DNA from: Oopsacas minuta
Lineage: Eukaryota > Porifera > Hexactinellida > Lyssacinosida > Leucopsacidae
NCBI GenBank assembly: GCA_024704765.1
Contig: JAKMXF010000360.1
Span: 80,395-144,394, forward strand
Direction of reading: 5' to 3'
Length of the DNA stretch: 64,000 bases
Position numbers and translations under genes: made by a program. Position 1 is the first letter of the stretch; each line of letters starts with the position of its first letter. Under the pieces are notes generated by a model, which saw only the letters and a program-made list of their open reading frames with translations, was not told where the DNA came from and did not search any database. Below, piece after piece: positions 11,420 through 23,409 of the stretch.

Positions 11420-12719
11420 TTACACCTTGTCAATAGAATTATAAGTATTATGTTTGTGTGTATTATCTTCTCCAGTCAGGAGTCCTACTTTAGAATTCCT
11501 CCTCTTCCTTTTAAGATAATTCTTAGGCAGACCGCTAATGATATTCCTCTCCCTTGCTTTAACTCTACATAGCATTATCATACAGCATACAGCTGATAAG
11601 ATTAGTACTACACCAATACATAAGAGGATTAGTAGAAATATCATCTGCATTGGATCTATTGGAATATAGTAGAATACGGATGTGACGTATGTAAGTCTTA
11701 TACGAATAGAGATTGTATTAAACTAATGAGCACGTTATTACGTATAACTCACTATTAAATATTCCCATTCCTCCATTAGCTATATCCAGACTATTAACCT
11801 CCGCTATAACTTCATGTAACTGGTATCTGAGAGCTGATATTGTAGGGTAGGTGTTACGTGATCCTCTGTATAACATGACGTCACTATATTTATTATATTC
11901 TGTTATGTTAATTTGTATATACACTGTGTCTATTAGTACTATTGAATTGTTAGGTGTATTATAGTTGATAGCTTCTATTAGAATACTGAATCTACCCTGA
12001 AGATACAAATAATATTAGATTTGTTGTTGTTTATGCTCTCCTTAATTAATTAAGAGTATTATTTATCAAGAAACTACTCATATTATTAGTACAGTCACCT
12101 CCTGTAATACCAAACACGGATATATAGAAATACCCGCTTATATCGAAGTGTGAATTATACAAATATATTCACACATATTTCATCTCAGTAATTATTACGG
12201 CTCCTTAGCTCCGAATTATAACAGCTGAATTGATTGTATGCTAATAGTGTATGGACAATACATTCCAACTAACATTAAAGGTATCCAGGGTGTTGTATTT
12301 AACAGGATTACTCTCTCTTCCTATTCTATCATCAAATGTAACGTTATTAACACGTGTATAAGGTTCTGTTATAACTATAGGATATACTGTATAAGGAGAG
12401 CTACAGTCTAGAGTTGTTGATGACTGTTCTAATATTACACATATCCTAAGGGCAGGATTACAATTATTGTTACAATAATCTCCATTGTATAATCTCCCTC
12501 TTGTGTTGAAGTATTTGTAGTCTATTGAGAGGTGTTTTGTAGCGATAGATGTGGTCTATAATTATATTAATAATTCGTAATATCTACTACACTGGAGTCC
12601 TCCTATTAGCAAGCTGTATTTTGAAGGAATTCCCTTGCTAACACGCGTACTTGTTGTTTATATCTCTAAATACTTACCAAATAATTAACTACAATAATAA
12701 TACACAAATAAGCAATCAT
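11420..12719 (-). CDS. MNNL-like (Notch-ligand N-terminus) single-pass membrane protein
   Basis: Four exons in consistent phase: 12719-12678, 12555-12262, 11996-11753 and 11655-11420, giving 271 residues. Exon 1 is a 14-residue signal-peptide start (MIAYLCIIIVVNYL); in-frame stops just upstream fix this ATG. Exons 2-3 resemble the MNNL/C2 module of Delta and Jagged: GRLYNGDYC, a Cys cluster with RICVILE, then NPVKYNTLDTFNVSWN joined to GRFSILIEA at the splice. In known ligands this is followed by DSL and EGF repeats. Here neither is present, and a linker without cysteines leads straight to a transmembrane helix (IFLLILLCIGVVLILSAV). The cytoplasmic tail is short and basic (KRKRRN). In Notch ligands the module binds lipids and helps receptor contact; any such role here is inference. 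It lies tail-to-tail with the FN3 receptor at 8,005. Confidence 0.65.
12093..12240. repeat. Family-B inverted-repeat element
   Basis: Begins CAGTCACCTCCTGTAATACC and ends with a degraded inverted copy (GAATTGATTGTA). The interior shares AACACGGATATATAGAAATA and CCCGCTTATAT with the copies at 13,156 and 24,060. It lies between exons 2 and 3 of the MNNL-like gene. Confidence 0.65.
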
Positions 12720-12905
12720 ATCTTTTCAATAAATCCATTATCCTCTCTGTAATATATAATACAGATAGCCTACAGTTATGTCATGTGATAGATTAGTGGC
12801 TGTATCCATGCGTTACATAACCTGTTAGGTATGTCTTTGATTTATTAATATTACCCATATATTCCCTCATCTATCATTTACATATATCAAAATAATACAG
12901 AATAT

Positions 12906-12948
12906 TCATATAGAAATTATAATATATACTATGAAGAATAATAGCAAA

Positions 12949-12979
<31 letters not shown>

Positions 12980-14558
12980 ATGCTAGAAGAATATATTATT
13001 CATAAATTGTTGTTGTTATAGAATTTGTAAATATTTGTTTACCTGAATTTGTTTCATCTACTGTTGGCTCAGTTACAGTTGTGTAAACAGTTGTTGTTTG
13101 TATTGTTGTTGTCATAGGAGAGTCAGTGGGATTATCTGTAAACAAATAAATACAGTTAACTCCTGTCATATCTAACACGGATAAATAGAAATACCCGCTA
13201 TATCGAGGTGTGAAATTGTACAAATATAGTAACATGTTCTATTGGTTATATCTAAGTAATTATCGGGTCCCTTGAGCTTAGATATTACTGGAGTTGTCTG
13301 TATTACCCAGTTTCTTACCTTCCCCTGTTCCCAAATCCTGTCCACACTGTCTAATCAGCATAATCATAGCAGTAATCTTATTTGGTAACTCATCAGCTGA
13401 TACATCTACAGGTTCATATATTATAGAGCTAGTAGAGGTGTTGTTAGACAGCTGAGTGAATGTTATTGTTTGTGTAATGTTTTGCTGAGTATATGAGTAG
13501 TTAAGATGTAGCTTATATGTTAATGATAATAGAGGGGGGGATGGTAAGGTGTTGGAGAGAGACTGTAAACAAATATATTAGGGAAGGTGTTACTATCTAT
13601 CTGTTATATATTATCTTACATTACAGGTGACAATATATGAGTATAACTCACCCAATCAGTAGTTAGTATCCCAGCTGTTCTGTCATATGATATCATCAAT
13701 GAATTGTTTACTATTGAATACTCTACACACAAACAAATATATACAATTTAACACCTTTGTTGTTACTGCTAGTGAAGTGGTTGGGGGTTGCCCTCCTGAC
13801 GATTCCCTGAAATGGGATGAAACCACCTTGACAACGCTATAACCTCTATGATATGTGATATATACTCACCTGGTATAGATATCTTGCTAGTATATCCATG
13901 TGTAGAGTTACCAGCACAGCTAGTGGCTACTACAGAATAGATATAATCTGTATTCAGTAATAGTTCTGTATTATCTGTATAGCTATTAGAATCTACTGTT
14001 GATATAACAGCTCCATTCCTATACACCGTATACGTATCTATGGATCTTTCTGATACAGAGGGTAGCCAGGATATCTGTATGTTGGAGCAGGTATCAGCTG
14101 ATAGAGTGGATAGTGTTGATGTTGGTGATACACTTTCAGGTACAACTACAGGTGTTTGTTGTTATTTACGTTTGTATTAACATAATTATATAATTACTCA
14201 CCAGCTGGTCTCATCATTTGTCCGGTAACTAGAGCCTCTGTAGTTTGAGCATTATCCAGAAATGCATGACAACCAAACACAATACTACTGTCAGATGGAA
14301 TGTATGATATATTTAACCAAGCGCCTGGCATTTCCTTGGTAACATTAAGTCCTGTATAATCCCCTATGTATCTGCTGGTATCTAGGTTTAAGAGGTGTAG
14401 TGTGGTAGGGAAGGTAGGATTAGATCCATTGAATGATATCTGAGCTGATGTGAATAGACTCTTGTTAGGAATGTCTGTTGGTACTATTATAATGCAAACC
14501 ATCTGGACAGTCTCTCCGGTACACAGGGGGTGATCTGGGGTGAAGGACATTGTGTTAC
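12906..14558 (-). CDS. FN3-type surface protein paralogue, poly-Thr stalk and tail anchor
   Basis: Exons read: 14558-14202, about 14150-13871, about 13731-13650, 13563-13325, 13139-13040 and 12982-12906. Organisation matches the plus-strand gene at 8,005: an N-terminal module with phase-1 start, an FN3-like repeat (CSNIQISW, SCAGNSTHG), a short exon ending LTTDW (compare AYLTW) and a region with RQCGQ. Then a Thr-rich stalk (TTTIQTTTVYTT) is extended by a CAA/ACA microsatellite coding eight Thr. The last exon ends in a hydrophobic run (ILLLFFIVYIIISI) directly followed by a stop. This fits a GPI signal or a tail-less membrane anchor. The signal-peptide exon upstream of 14,558 was not identified, so the 5' end is incomplete. 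There is one FN3 repeat against three in its relative. Confidence 0.65.
13156..13305. repeat. Family-B inverted-repeat element
   Basis: ACAGTTAACTCCTGTCATAT at one end and an inverted match ending ATATTACTGGAGTTGTCTGT at the other, with the shared interior AACACGGATAAATAGAAATA. It sits in the intron between the fourth and fifth identified exons of the minus-strand FN3-type gene. Confidence 0.7.
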
Positions 14559-15033
14559 CTAGAGGTGTTAAAATGTGTATATTTACGTATGCATACTTGC
14601 CAATCTTCCCTGGGATTTTACAAGAAATCCCAGGAAATTATTTTAAGGTGTTGCTATTACGTAATTGTCACCATATTTAAGATACCTCATTAACCATAAT
14701 CTTATAATATAGGAAGTATTAATAATCCTAAGCCTTATAAGTTATATCTGCTATTAGCACTCAATTAGCTGTCAGTATAGTAATGTAAGGCTTTATCACA
14801 GCTGTTTAGTACTGTTATTATTTATTATTTTAATTTGGACAAATATTGTTTACTGCAGGAGGTGTGATGATTAATCATATGAGACTCTCTCTACAGAGGA
14901 CAACTGCATACACCCATTGTATCCGTTAGTAAGAGCTCCCATTAATTACTTAATATCTTACTGAGTGCTGGTGTAAAAAAGCTGTATAATAATATGAATA
15001 TCTGTATATACTGTCTGTATGCTAACATCATCC

Positions 15034-15096
<63 letters not shown>

Positions 15097-15902
15097 ATAT
15101 TCTAGATAATACAGTTATTTGTAATTACAACAATAATAATCTGAGATAACAAATACGCAAACAGGTTGCCAGAGACGCCGAAAAATGCTAACCAGTTTCT
15201 GCCATTTGCCTGTTTGTGGCTGTTAGATTGTGTATGTAATATTTATTATATCCCAGTTCATAAGTAACTAACAGTCATTCTCTAAATGTCTGTTATTGTC
15301 AATTCTTACTGTTTGTATTTACCTTTATTGTTTGTTTGATATATAATTAATCAGAAGAATCACTTCATTTGAATATTAATCTACTTAGCTAGCTATTTAT
15401 ACGACACACTAGCAGCCATTAAACCTCTTCTTATCTGCTATATTCCCGGAGATTATATTATTAGAGTTCTTACTAGCTAGCTAGCTAGCTAGTAGTGTAA
15501 TTATTCGTGTATTTATTGCATATTTTATTCATTACGTTAGATCTGCTAGAGATAGCAAGCCCTATAATATTAGAGAAATATTTTAGCTGAATATTGCATT
15601 CTTGAAGATATTTTGTAGAATTGATTAGCTGTGATATTTTGAGTTTTTAAGGCTGCATTTATCGGCATTTGTGGCCAATTATTACCTCAATATGATCCCC
15701 TTTTGATCCGTATGGATCATTTTAGCACCCTATTAAATATATATTATATGATTATGTGTATATTAATGGAATATGCTTCTCTCTACACACATCACTAGCT
15801 TATTGAAATTATATACCAAATATGTCCAGTATAGTCTCTGTAGGCCCAATATTGATATAATATGATTAGAATTATACTTTGGATATTTTAATTACTTAAG
15901 TT
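14559..15902. other. Intergenic region of the receptor cluster
   Basis: About 1.3 kb without a coding stretch I could support. It should contain the missing first exon and promoter of the minus-strand FN3-type gene and the promoter of the plus-strand gene at 15,903, so it may act as a divergent regulatory region. It holds a long GTT microsatellite (15,034-15,097), a CTAGCTAGCTAG run near 15,475, and a scrap resembling the 3,201 element near 14,597. Confidence 0.5.
15034..15097. repeat. (GTT)n microsatellite
   Basis: About 21 uninterrupted GTT units. A shorter GTT/CAA run at 12,952-12,978 is coding on the minus strand (poly-Thr). This longer one shows no open frame linked to a gene. Confidence 0.95.
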
Positions 15903-16660
15903 ATGTGGAGTTGTTTGTGTTTATCTATTTTGTTGTGTTTTGTAGACAGAGTTACTGCTCAAAGTAAGTTATGGGGATTATGTACAGTCAATGTATGCCG
16001 GTTGTAAGAACACCGCATATAAGCACCATCCTCTGGATAACGCTACTCATATATTCCTGTATATGTATACCGACTATAACAACATGTATTACTACTCCAA
16101 AGTATGTTCTTATAACCGGTATATACTGTAAATGATTATTTAGTTATTAACACCTATACCCAGGGGGCCAGGCCGCTTATACGCGCTAAAATTTGAAGAA
16201 TACTTATAGGCCCGCGAAATTCTAAATATAACTACATAATACACGATAAGATATTGAAGTATTACTACTCGCTGGCATGTGGTGGAAAATTCTTTTAAGC
16301 TGGTTAATAGTTAGGTGTTATGTTATTAATCTTCATTATATGAACTATTAATTAACACCTTAATATCCTCTAGATCCAGTAGATGCTCTCTTCATATCTG
16401 TAGTAGTGTTAGTATCTGTTATGCTGTGTATAGCGTATTCCTCTATTATGATTATTAATATAGCCATTCTTGTTTATAAGAAATACAAATCTGATAAGAA
16501 TGCTACATTTGCTGCTAATCCTAACGTAAAGGAGAAAGACCTAGAGAAGTCTATTGTTGTTGGTAATCCTAATGCTCAGCTTGATGACACACCTATGCCA
16601 CAATTTGGAACAGCTGATACTATTGTACACAGAGAAGATCATACGTCACCAATTCAATAA
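15903..16660 (+). CDS. Small single-pass membrane protein with minimal ectodomain
   Basis: Two exons, 15903-15963 and 16374-16660, give 115 residues. Exon 1 is a signal peptide (MWSCLCLSILLCF, ending VTAQ). Exon 2 begins NPVDA and runs straight into a long transmembrane helix with VVVLVSVMLCIAY and IMIINIAILVYKK. After cleavage the ectodomain would be only about seven residues. The roughly 60-residue tail is polar, with no tyrosine beyond the juxtamembrane KKYK, and ends HREDHTSPIQ. The layout recalls short adaptor subunits of receptor complexes, but there is no ITAM and no clear charged residue within the membrane segment. Function unknown. Its intron carries a family-A element. Splice sites are good (AAA/gtaagt and cctctag). 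Confidence 0.6.
15984..16132. repeat. Family-A inverted-repeat MITE
   Basis: Starts GTACAGTCAATGTATGCCGG and runs through TTGTAAGAACACC; ends TGTTCTTATAACCGGTATAT followed by ACTGTA. The two arms are inverted copies over about 30 bp. It is intronic in the small membrane-protein gene. Related copies are at about 19,995, 21,636 and 31,285. Confidence 0.8.
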
Positions 16661-17337
16661 ACATTATTTTGTAATAATATGTGCATATTTTGATTTAATA
16701 TTTTGTTTGTAAATATCTTAACTCTTACAAAACTAGCAATAAATATGAATTTTCTCTGCAAATGTAGTGCAGATCTCTACGGTCCCCATGACAGCAGGGG
16801 TCCACAGAATGTACCAATTTGTCATAGGGGCTGGATTGGTTACCTGAATGATCTATTTTTAGCGATTATAACCATGTACCTAACAGTATAATCATATAAC
16901 AGCAGGACTCATACTCCATGCAATGAATACTATTATAATCTCTTTAGAATATAATTCTGTTGTTTGTATTCTCTATTCTATACGCAGATTATACCAGCTG
17001 TTTCCTTGATGGCTTCTATATAGCTATATATTGTCCTGGAGTATTCAGCTTATAAATATGTAATTAGACTTATTTGTGTTTATTACATTAATCTGTAATA
17101 TATATTGTATAGATGGGAATATGTTGGGGGTATTTATAATGATCCCTCCATATTCCATTTGTAACCCCAAGTTGCTATGAAATTTGAAGTATTTTGGATT
17201 ATAATTGGAATAATTCCTATTATACAGTTCAGTTACCAGGACCATATGGCCCCTATCTGCTCCTATTAGCTCATAATAGTCCTAACACTATACACAATAT
17301 GACACTAACTCTTCTATAGTTCTATAACATATTAGAC
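16661..17337. other. Spacer before V-ATPase B gene
   Basis: Short open frames here have no recognisable similarity or splice context. Presumably it includes the 3' UTR of the small membrane protein and the promoter of the V-ATPase subunit gene. Confidence 0.5.
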
Positions 17338-19220
<1,883 letters not shown>

Positions 19221-19397
19221 TTCCTTATAGTGTCGTTATTAGTATTGTTATACATATCAATAGTGTTAATGTTATGCTATATGGAATATATATTATAGAT
19301 GTTAATACTTGTTTATGTTATATTATTTGTTGTTATTTGTTTGGGAGGAAGAGATCAATTCAGTTATTAGTTGTTTGCTGTAAAAGCCAATAAATAT

Positions 19398-19535
19398 ACA
19401 ACCCGTCAACTCCAGGTATATCGAAACTCCAGGGACCGTGATGATTACTCGATATAACCGATGAAATATGCGTATGTCCATATATGTACAATTTCACACT
19501 TATTATTTGATATACGTGGCTATCAGCTTTTAGAC
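19398..19535. repeat. Family-B-like element between V-ATPase B and USO1
   Basis: ACAACCCGTCAACTCCAGGT at the left, with interior TCGATATAACCGATGAAATA, resembles family B (ACTCCAGGTTATATC). The right arm is degraded. It lies just upstream of the USO1 start and could overlap its promoter. Confidence 0.5.
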
Positions 19536-19555
19536 AATTTAATAACGTAAGAAGA

Positions 19556-22500
19556 ATGGATCTCCTCTCTAGGGGGTTCAGTGCGGTGCTAGGAGCGGGA
19601 CAGGAAGGTGAAAGAGAGGACTCTACAGCTGGAGTAGTAGAGAAGCTCTGTCATAGATTAACTACATCTACTCTATTACAGGATAGGAGAGATGCTATGA
19701 GAGCTCTAAGGTAATTAATTTGTTTACTTGTTTATTTGTTTGTTTACCTGTTATTCATCTAAACAGGTCTCTCTCTCAATCAGAAGAGGGCTACAGAGTA
19801 GAAGTAGGAGCACAGGCTCTCCCTCACATAGTCTCCTGTCTAGAGGAGAAGGACTCAGAGCTCTGTATACTGACACTAGAAGCTATTCTGGGATTAATAG
19901 CTGCTGATAAGACTAGTGAGCTTAATGTTACATTCTCAGAGATTGTACTCAAACAACCTGAGGTGTGATAAACTGGAACTATAGATAATTAAATACAGTA
20001 TATGCCGGTTATAAGAACACCCTTGGGAGTAGCAATACATGTTCTTAGAACCGGTATAAATATACAGGAATTTATGAGAACCGTTTTCCTGTATACAGGT
20101 AGTTGGTCGTATCGTAGAGGTGTCTACAGATGGTGATATACACAGTCAGCTGGCAGGTATCCGTGTGATACGAGCTCTAACCTATAATACAAAAGAGAGG
20201 GTACAAGAATGTCTCCTCTCCTCTCCTGGAGCTATATCTCATCTCATGGATATACTGGATAAACAAGATATCATAAGAAATGAAGTGTTACTAGTGTTAA
20301 GTGGAGTATGTGAATCTAATCCACAGGTATACAACTAATACATTTATCCAACAGCTGTCTTAAATATTATCTTTTATTCTTATTCTATTTATAGATTCAG
20401 AAGCTTATAGCCTTTGAGAGTGGATTTGACAGATTACTGAGTATAGTAGAGACAGAGGGCTGTTTATCAGGAGGTGTTATATCACAGGATTGTTTACATA
20501 TTTGTATATCTCTACTCTCTTCTAATTCCTCTAATCAATCTCTGTTTAGAGAGGGACCTTACGTATCTCCTATAAGGAATATATTAGAGGTGATTATATT
20601 AACAATTAAGATGTACTATTTACATATGTCTACTACGTATGCCTCTGTATTTAGGATGCTACAGTGTCTGATACAACAAGAGGCTGGGACCCAGGCAGAA
20701 CAGAGAATGCTCAGCTAACTCTGAAGTTAATCCGCACCCTTTGCTCTCCTGATAACCCCCTCTCTGCCTCCCAACAGGCTAGAGCTAGTTTCAGAAGAGG
20801 AGGTCTACTTGCTCCCCTATTTAACCTAATGCTATCTGGTATGTGTGGCTATTTATAGAACAATATCAGCTGATTATTCAATTATCACCTGTATATGTAT
20901 AATAGGTACAGTACCCAAGGAGCTATTAACTGACACTATCCTGACGGTAGCAGAGGTGATATGGGGACAGTCACACAGTCAGGAGGAGCTAGCTAGAGCT
21001 ACGATGCCAGCTAGCGGGGCTACTAATAAGCTAGCTATTGATACGCTATTGACATGTATGGTAAATGATAAACAGGTAAATAGTGTGTAGATACAATTGT
21101 AGAGTATTATATGACATTCTTGTCTGGTTGCTAGGCACAGCAGATGAGACTAGCTTGTCTGTATGCGTTACAGGGATATCTTGTGTCTAATCTTACAAAT
21201 CAACAGGACCTGCTATCTACTCTACTGCCCTCTAGGTAACAAATAAACAAATAAACAGACATATGTTTACTTCTAACACCTTGTATAGATCAGATGTAAC
21301 ATCCAGCTCATCATCAGGTCGCCTCCTCCTAGCTGGCCTCTTTGGTAGAGATCCTGTAACCTGCTGGTGCTCTAGTGTACTATTAGTATCAGCCTTAGAG
21401 AGTCAGGAGGCTAGAGAGGAACTGTTAAGAGTGCAGCTCTCCACTGGACAGGGACAAGGGTCTCTGGTTGCTATGATTTGTCAGAAGGTATGTAATACTA
21501 TATTCATATATTCTTTATATTATTAATCATGTTAATTAAAGGTCAGAGATCAGCTGTTAGAGCCCCTAAAGCTGTCAGGTCTACTCTGTCTGCTCTCTGT
21601 GTGGGTGCATAACTGTCCTTCAGGTTGGTAACCAATGTGTATGTCGGTTATAAGAACATCCTTGAGAGTAGCAATACATGTTCTTATAACCGGTATAAAT
21701 ATACAGGAATATATGAGAACCAGTATCCATAGGATGTAGCTTATAGTGTGAATCCATTAGGCGCTGCTATACTGCTTAGAGATGGAGCGTTTATTGATCA
21801 CATGATAACACAGACAGAGATACAGCCTGATTCAGAACAAGGAATAATACTCAGATCCTTATGTGCATTACAGCTGGGAGCTTGTATAGCAGCTTCTGGT
21901 AAGGATATGGATACAGAGAGAGGGAGGATATTAAATAGAGTACGAGTAGAACCTCTATGCGATATGATATCTTATGTACTCAGGTTTGTTACTGCTATAC
22001 TCCTATGTGCTAATTAGGTATTTAACCATGGATGGTGTTGTTATAGGAATAGCATATTATATTTACAACACCTTATAGTTCCAGTTATGTATTTATAGAT
22101 CAGATCCCTTCATAAGAGCTGCTAAGAAACCAGAACCTGTATCATTATCTCCTACAGCTATATCTCTATCATTCACATTCACTAATATAGCTAGACAAAT
22201 AGTAGATAGAGCTGTTATATCTATCAGCTGTCCTGTATCAGCTGATCAGGTAGATGATACAGCTGTAGTAGCTCAGTATAAACAGCTAATAGCTAGACAG
22301 GATGGGGAGATGGAAGTTATGAAAGGTACATTGGAGCAATACAGAGTACAGGTAGCCTCCTATACGTATATACAGTTAATACAAGTAGGGATGAATTTTC
22401 ACGCTTTATTGTCCATCGATTTATCGGAAAGTTTTTCAGTTATTTCACATTCCATTCGCTACTAACTGTTGTCTAGCTTTGCTATATAATGCTAGTTCTA

Positions 22501-23187
22501 TATATAGACAGATAGTCTCCGTAGAGAGGTGTCAATATATCAACAGAAACAATTAGACTCCTCGCAGCTGATACAACAGCTGAGAAGTAGAGTTAATCAG
22601 CTGGAGGATCAGCTGACTAGTCTCAGTACAAAAGATATACGATCTAGCCCTGAGTTAGATCAGAGTATTGATACATCTACCCCTGTTAGAGAGATAGCTA
22701 AGAAGAATGAGTTATTAGGTAAGCATAACGTCACTAGCAGGACATTATTTATAATCACATACTACATACCATGAATATATTCACCAACTCCTCTAACGTG
22801 CTTCTGTGACGTGTTAGTCCCAGTTTCCATGGTTACCTTGTTCGTATTTGTTTACAGGGACTTATTCCAATCTCTCCTCTAGAAAAGGAACAAGAGGAAC
22901 TGTTGATGTACTTAGCTGACCTAGATATGAAGGTCCGTAGATACAGGACTAGGTTAGAGGAATTAGGACAGTACCTCTCTTCATCAGAAGATGATTCAGA
23001 TAGCGAGAGACCTCTACAGGAACCTGAACTATACCCAGCTAATGGTTACCATAGCAACGTAGAATATTCACACCTAACTAGAGAAAGTGAATTCCCTACT
23101 CTGCCACCTGTGACAGCTACTGAGGCGACACATTTGTCACCCTTTGACCAACCACCATATAATTCCTCTCCCAATCAATTGACATAA
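19556..23187 (+). CDS. USO1: USO1/p115 general vesicular transport factor
   Basis: About 13 exons. Clear ones: 19556-19710, 19767-19962, 20099-20326, 20395-20589, 20655-20838, 20906-21075, 21135-21235, 21289-21487, 21542-21623, about 21735-21983, 22099-22351, 22525-about 22718 and 22858-23187. p115 tethers COPI/COPII vesicles at the ER-Golgi interface. The N-terminus matches the family (KLCHRLTTSTLLQDRRDAMRALRSLS), followed by an armadillo-type head (LAGIRVIRALT, NEVLLVLSGVCESN). A short coiled-coil tail follows (QLIQQLRSRVNQLEDQL), then EQEELLMYLADLDMKVRRY and an acidic stretch (SSSEDDSDSE). The coiled coil is shorter than in vertebrates. Two junctions (21623/21735 and 22718/22858) do not join in frame as I drew them, so those borders need correction. 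Introns near 20,000 and 21,640 contain family-A elements. Confidence 0.88.
19995..20098. repeat. Family-A MITE in USO1 intron
   Basis: Reads ACAGTATATGCCGGTTATAA then GAACACCCTTGGGAGTAGCA, with the inverted TGTTCTTAGAACCGGTATAA. The element reaches the 3' splice site of the intron. A second copy with the same order is at 21,636-21,736 in a later intron of the same gene. Confidence 0.8.
21636..21736. repeat. Family-A MITE in a later USO1 intron
   Basis: Contains GTCGGTTATAAGAACATCCT, GAGTAGCAATACATGTTCTT and ATAACCGGTATAAATATACA, nearly the same as the 19,995 copy. It abuts the apparent acceptor for the exon starting near 21,735, the same junction that I could not close in frame. Confidence 0.75.
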
Positions 23188-23409
23188 CTGCTGTAATTAT
23201 ATTTAAGCTGTGTTGATAATGATATAGTTATTAATTCTATAAATAGAACAGAAATTTAATATTTATAGAATTAACCTGCATAACTAATAGCCGATACGGT
23301 TGCTACGATATAGTTATTGATATTACAGTGTAACCTCCTTGAACGGGGAACTTCTGGAAATGGCGTGATATTATTTGTTCTGTTAGCTGTTATATTATTA
23401 GTTAGCTTA

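Noticed and set aside
11420-14558. One gene joining the FN3-type and MNNL-like exons
   Set aside because: The MNNL-like part has its own ATG with signal peptide and in-frame stops just upstream, and the FN3-type gene has its own stop at 12,906.
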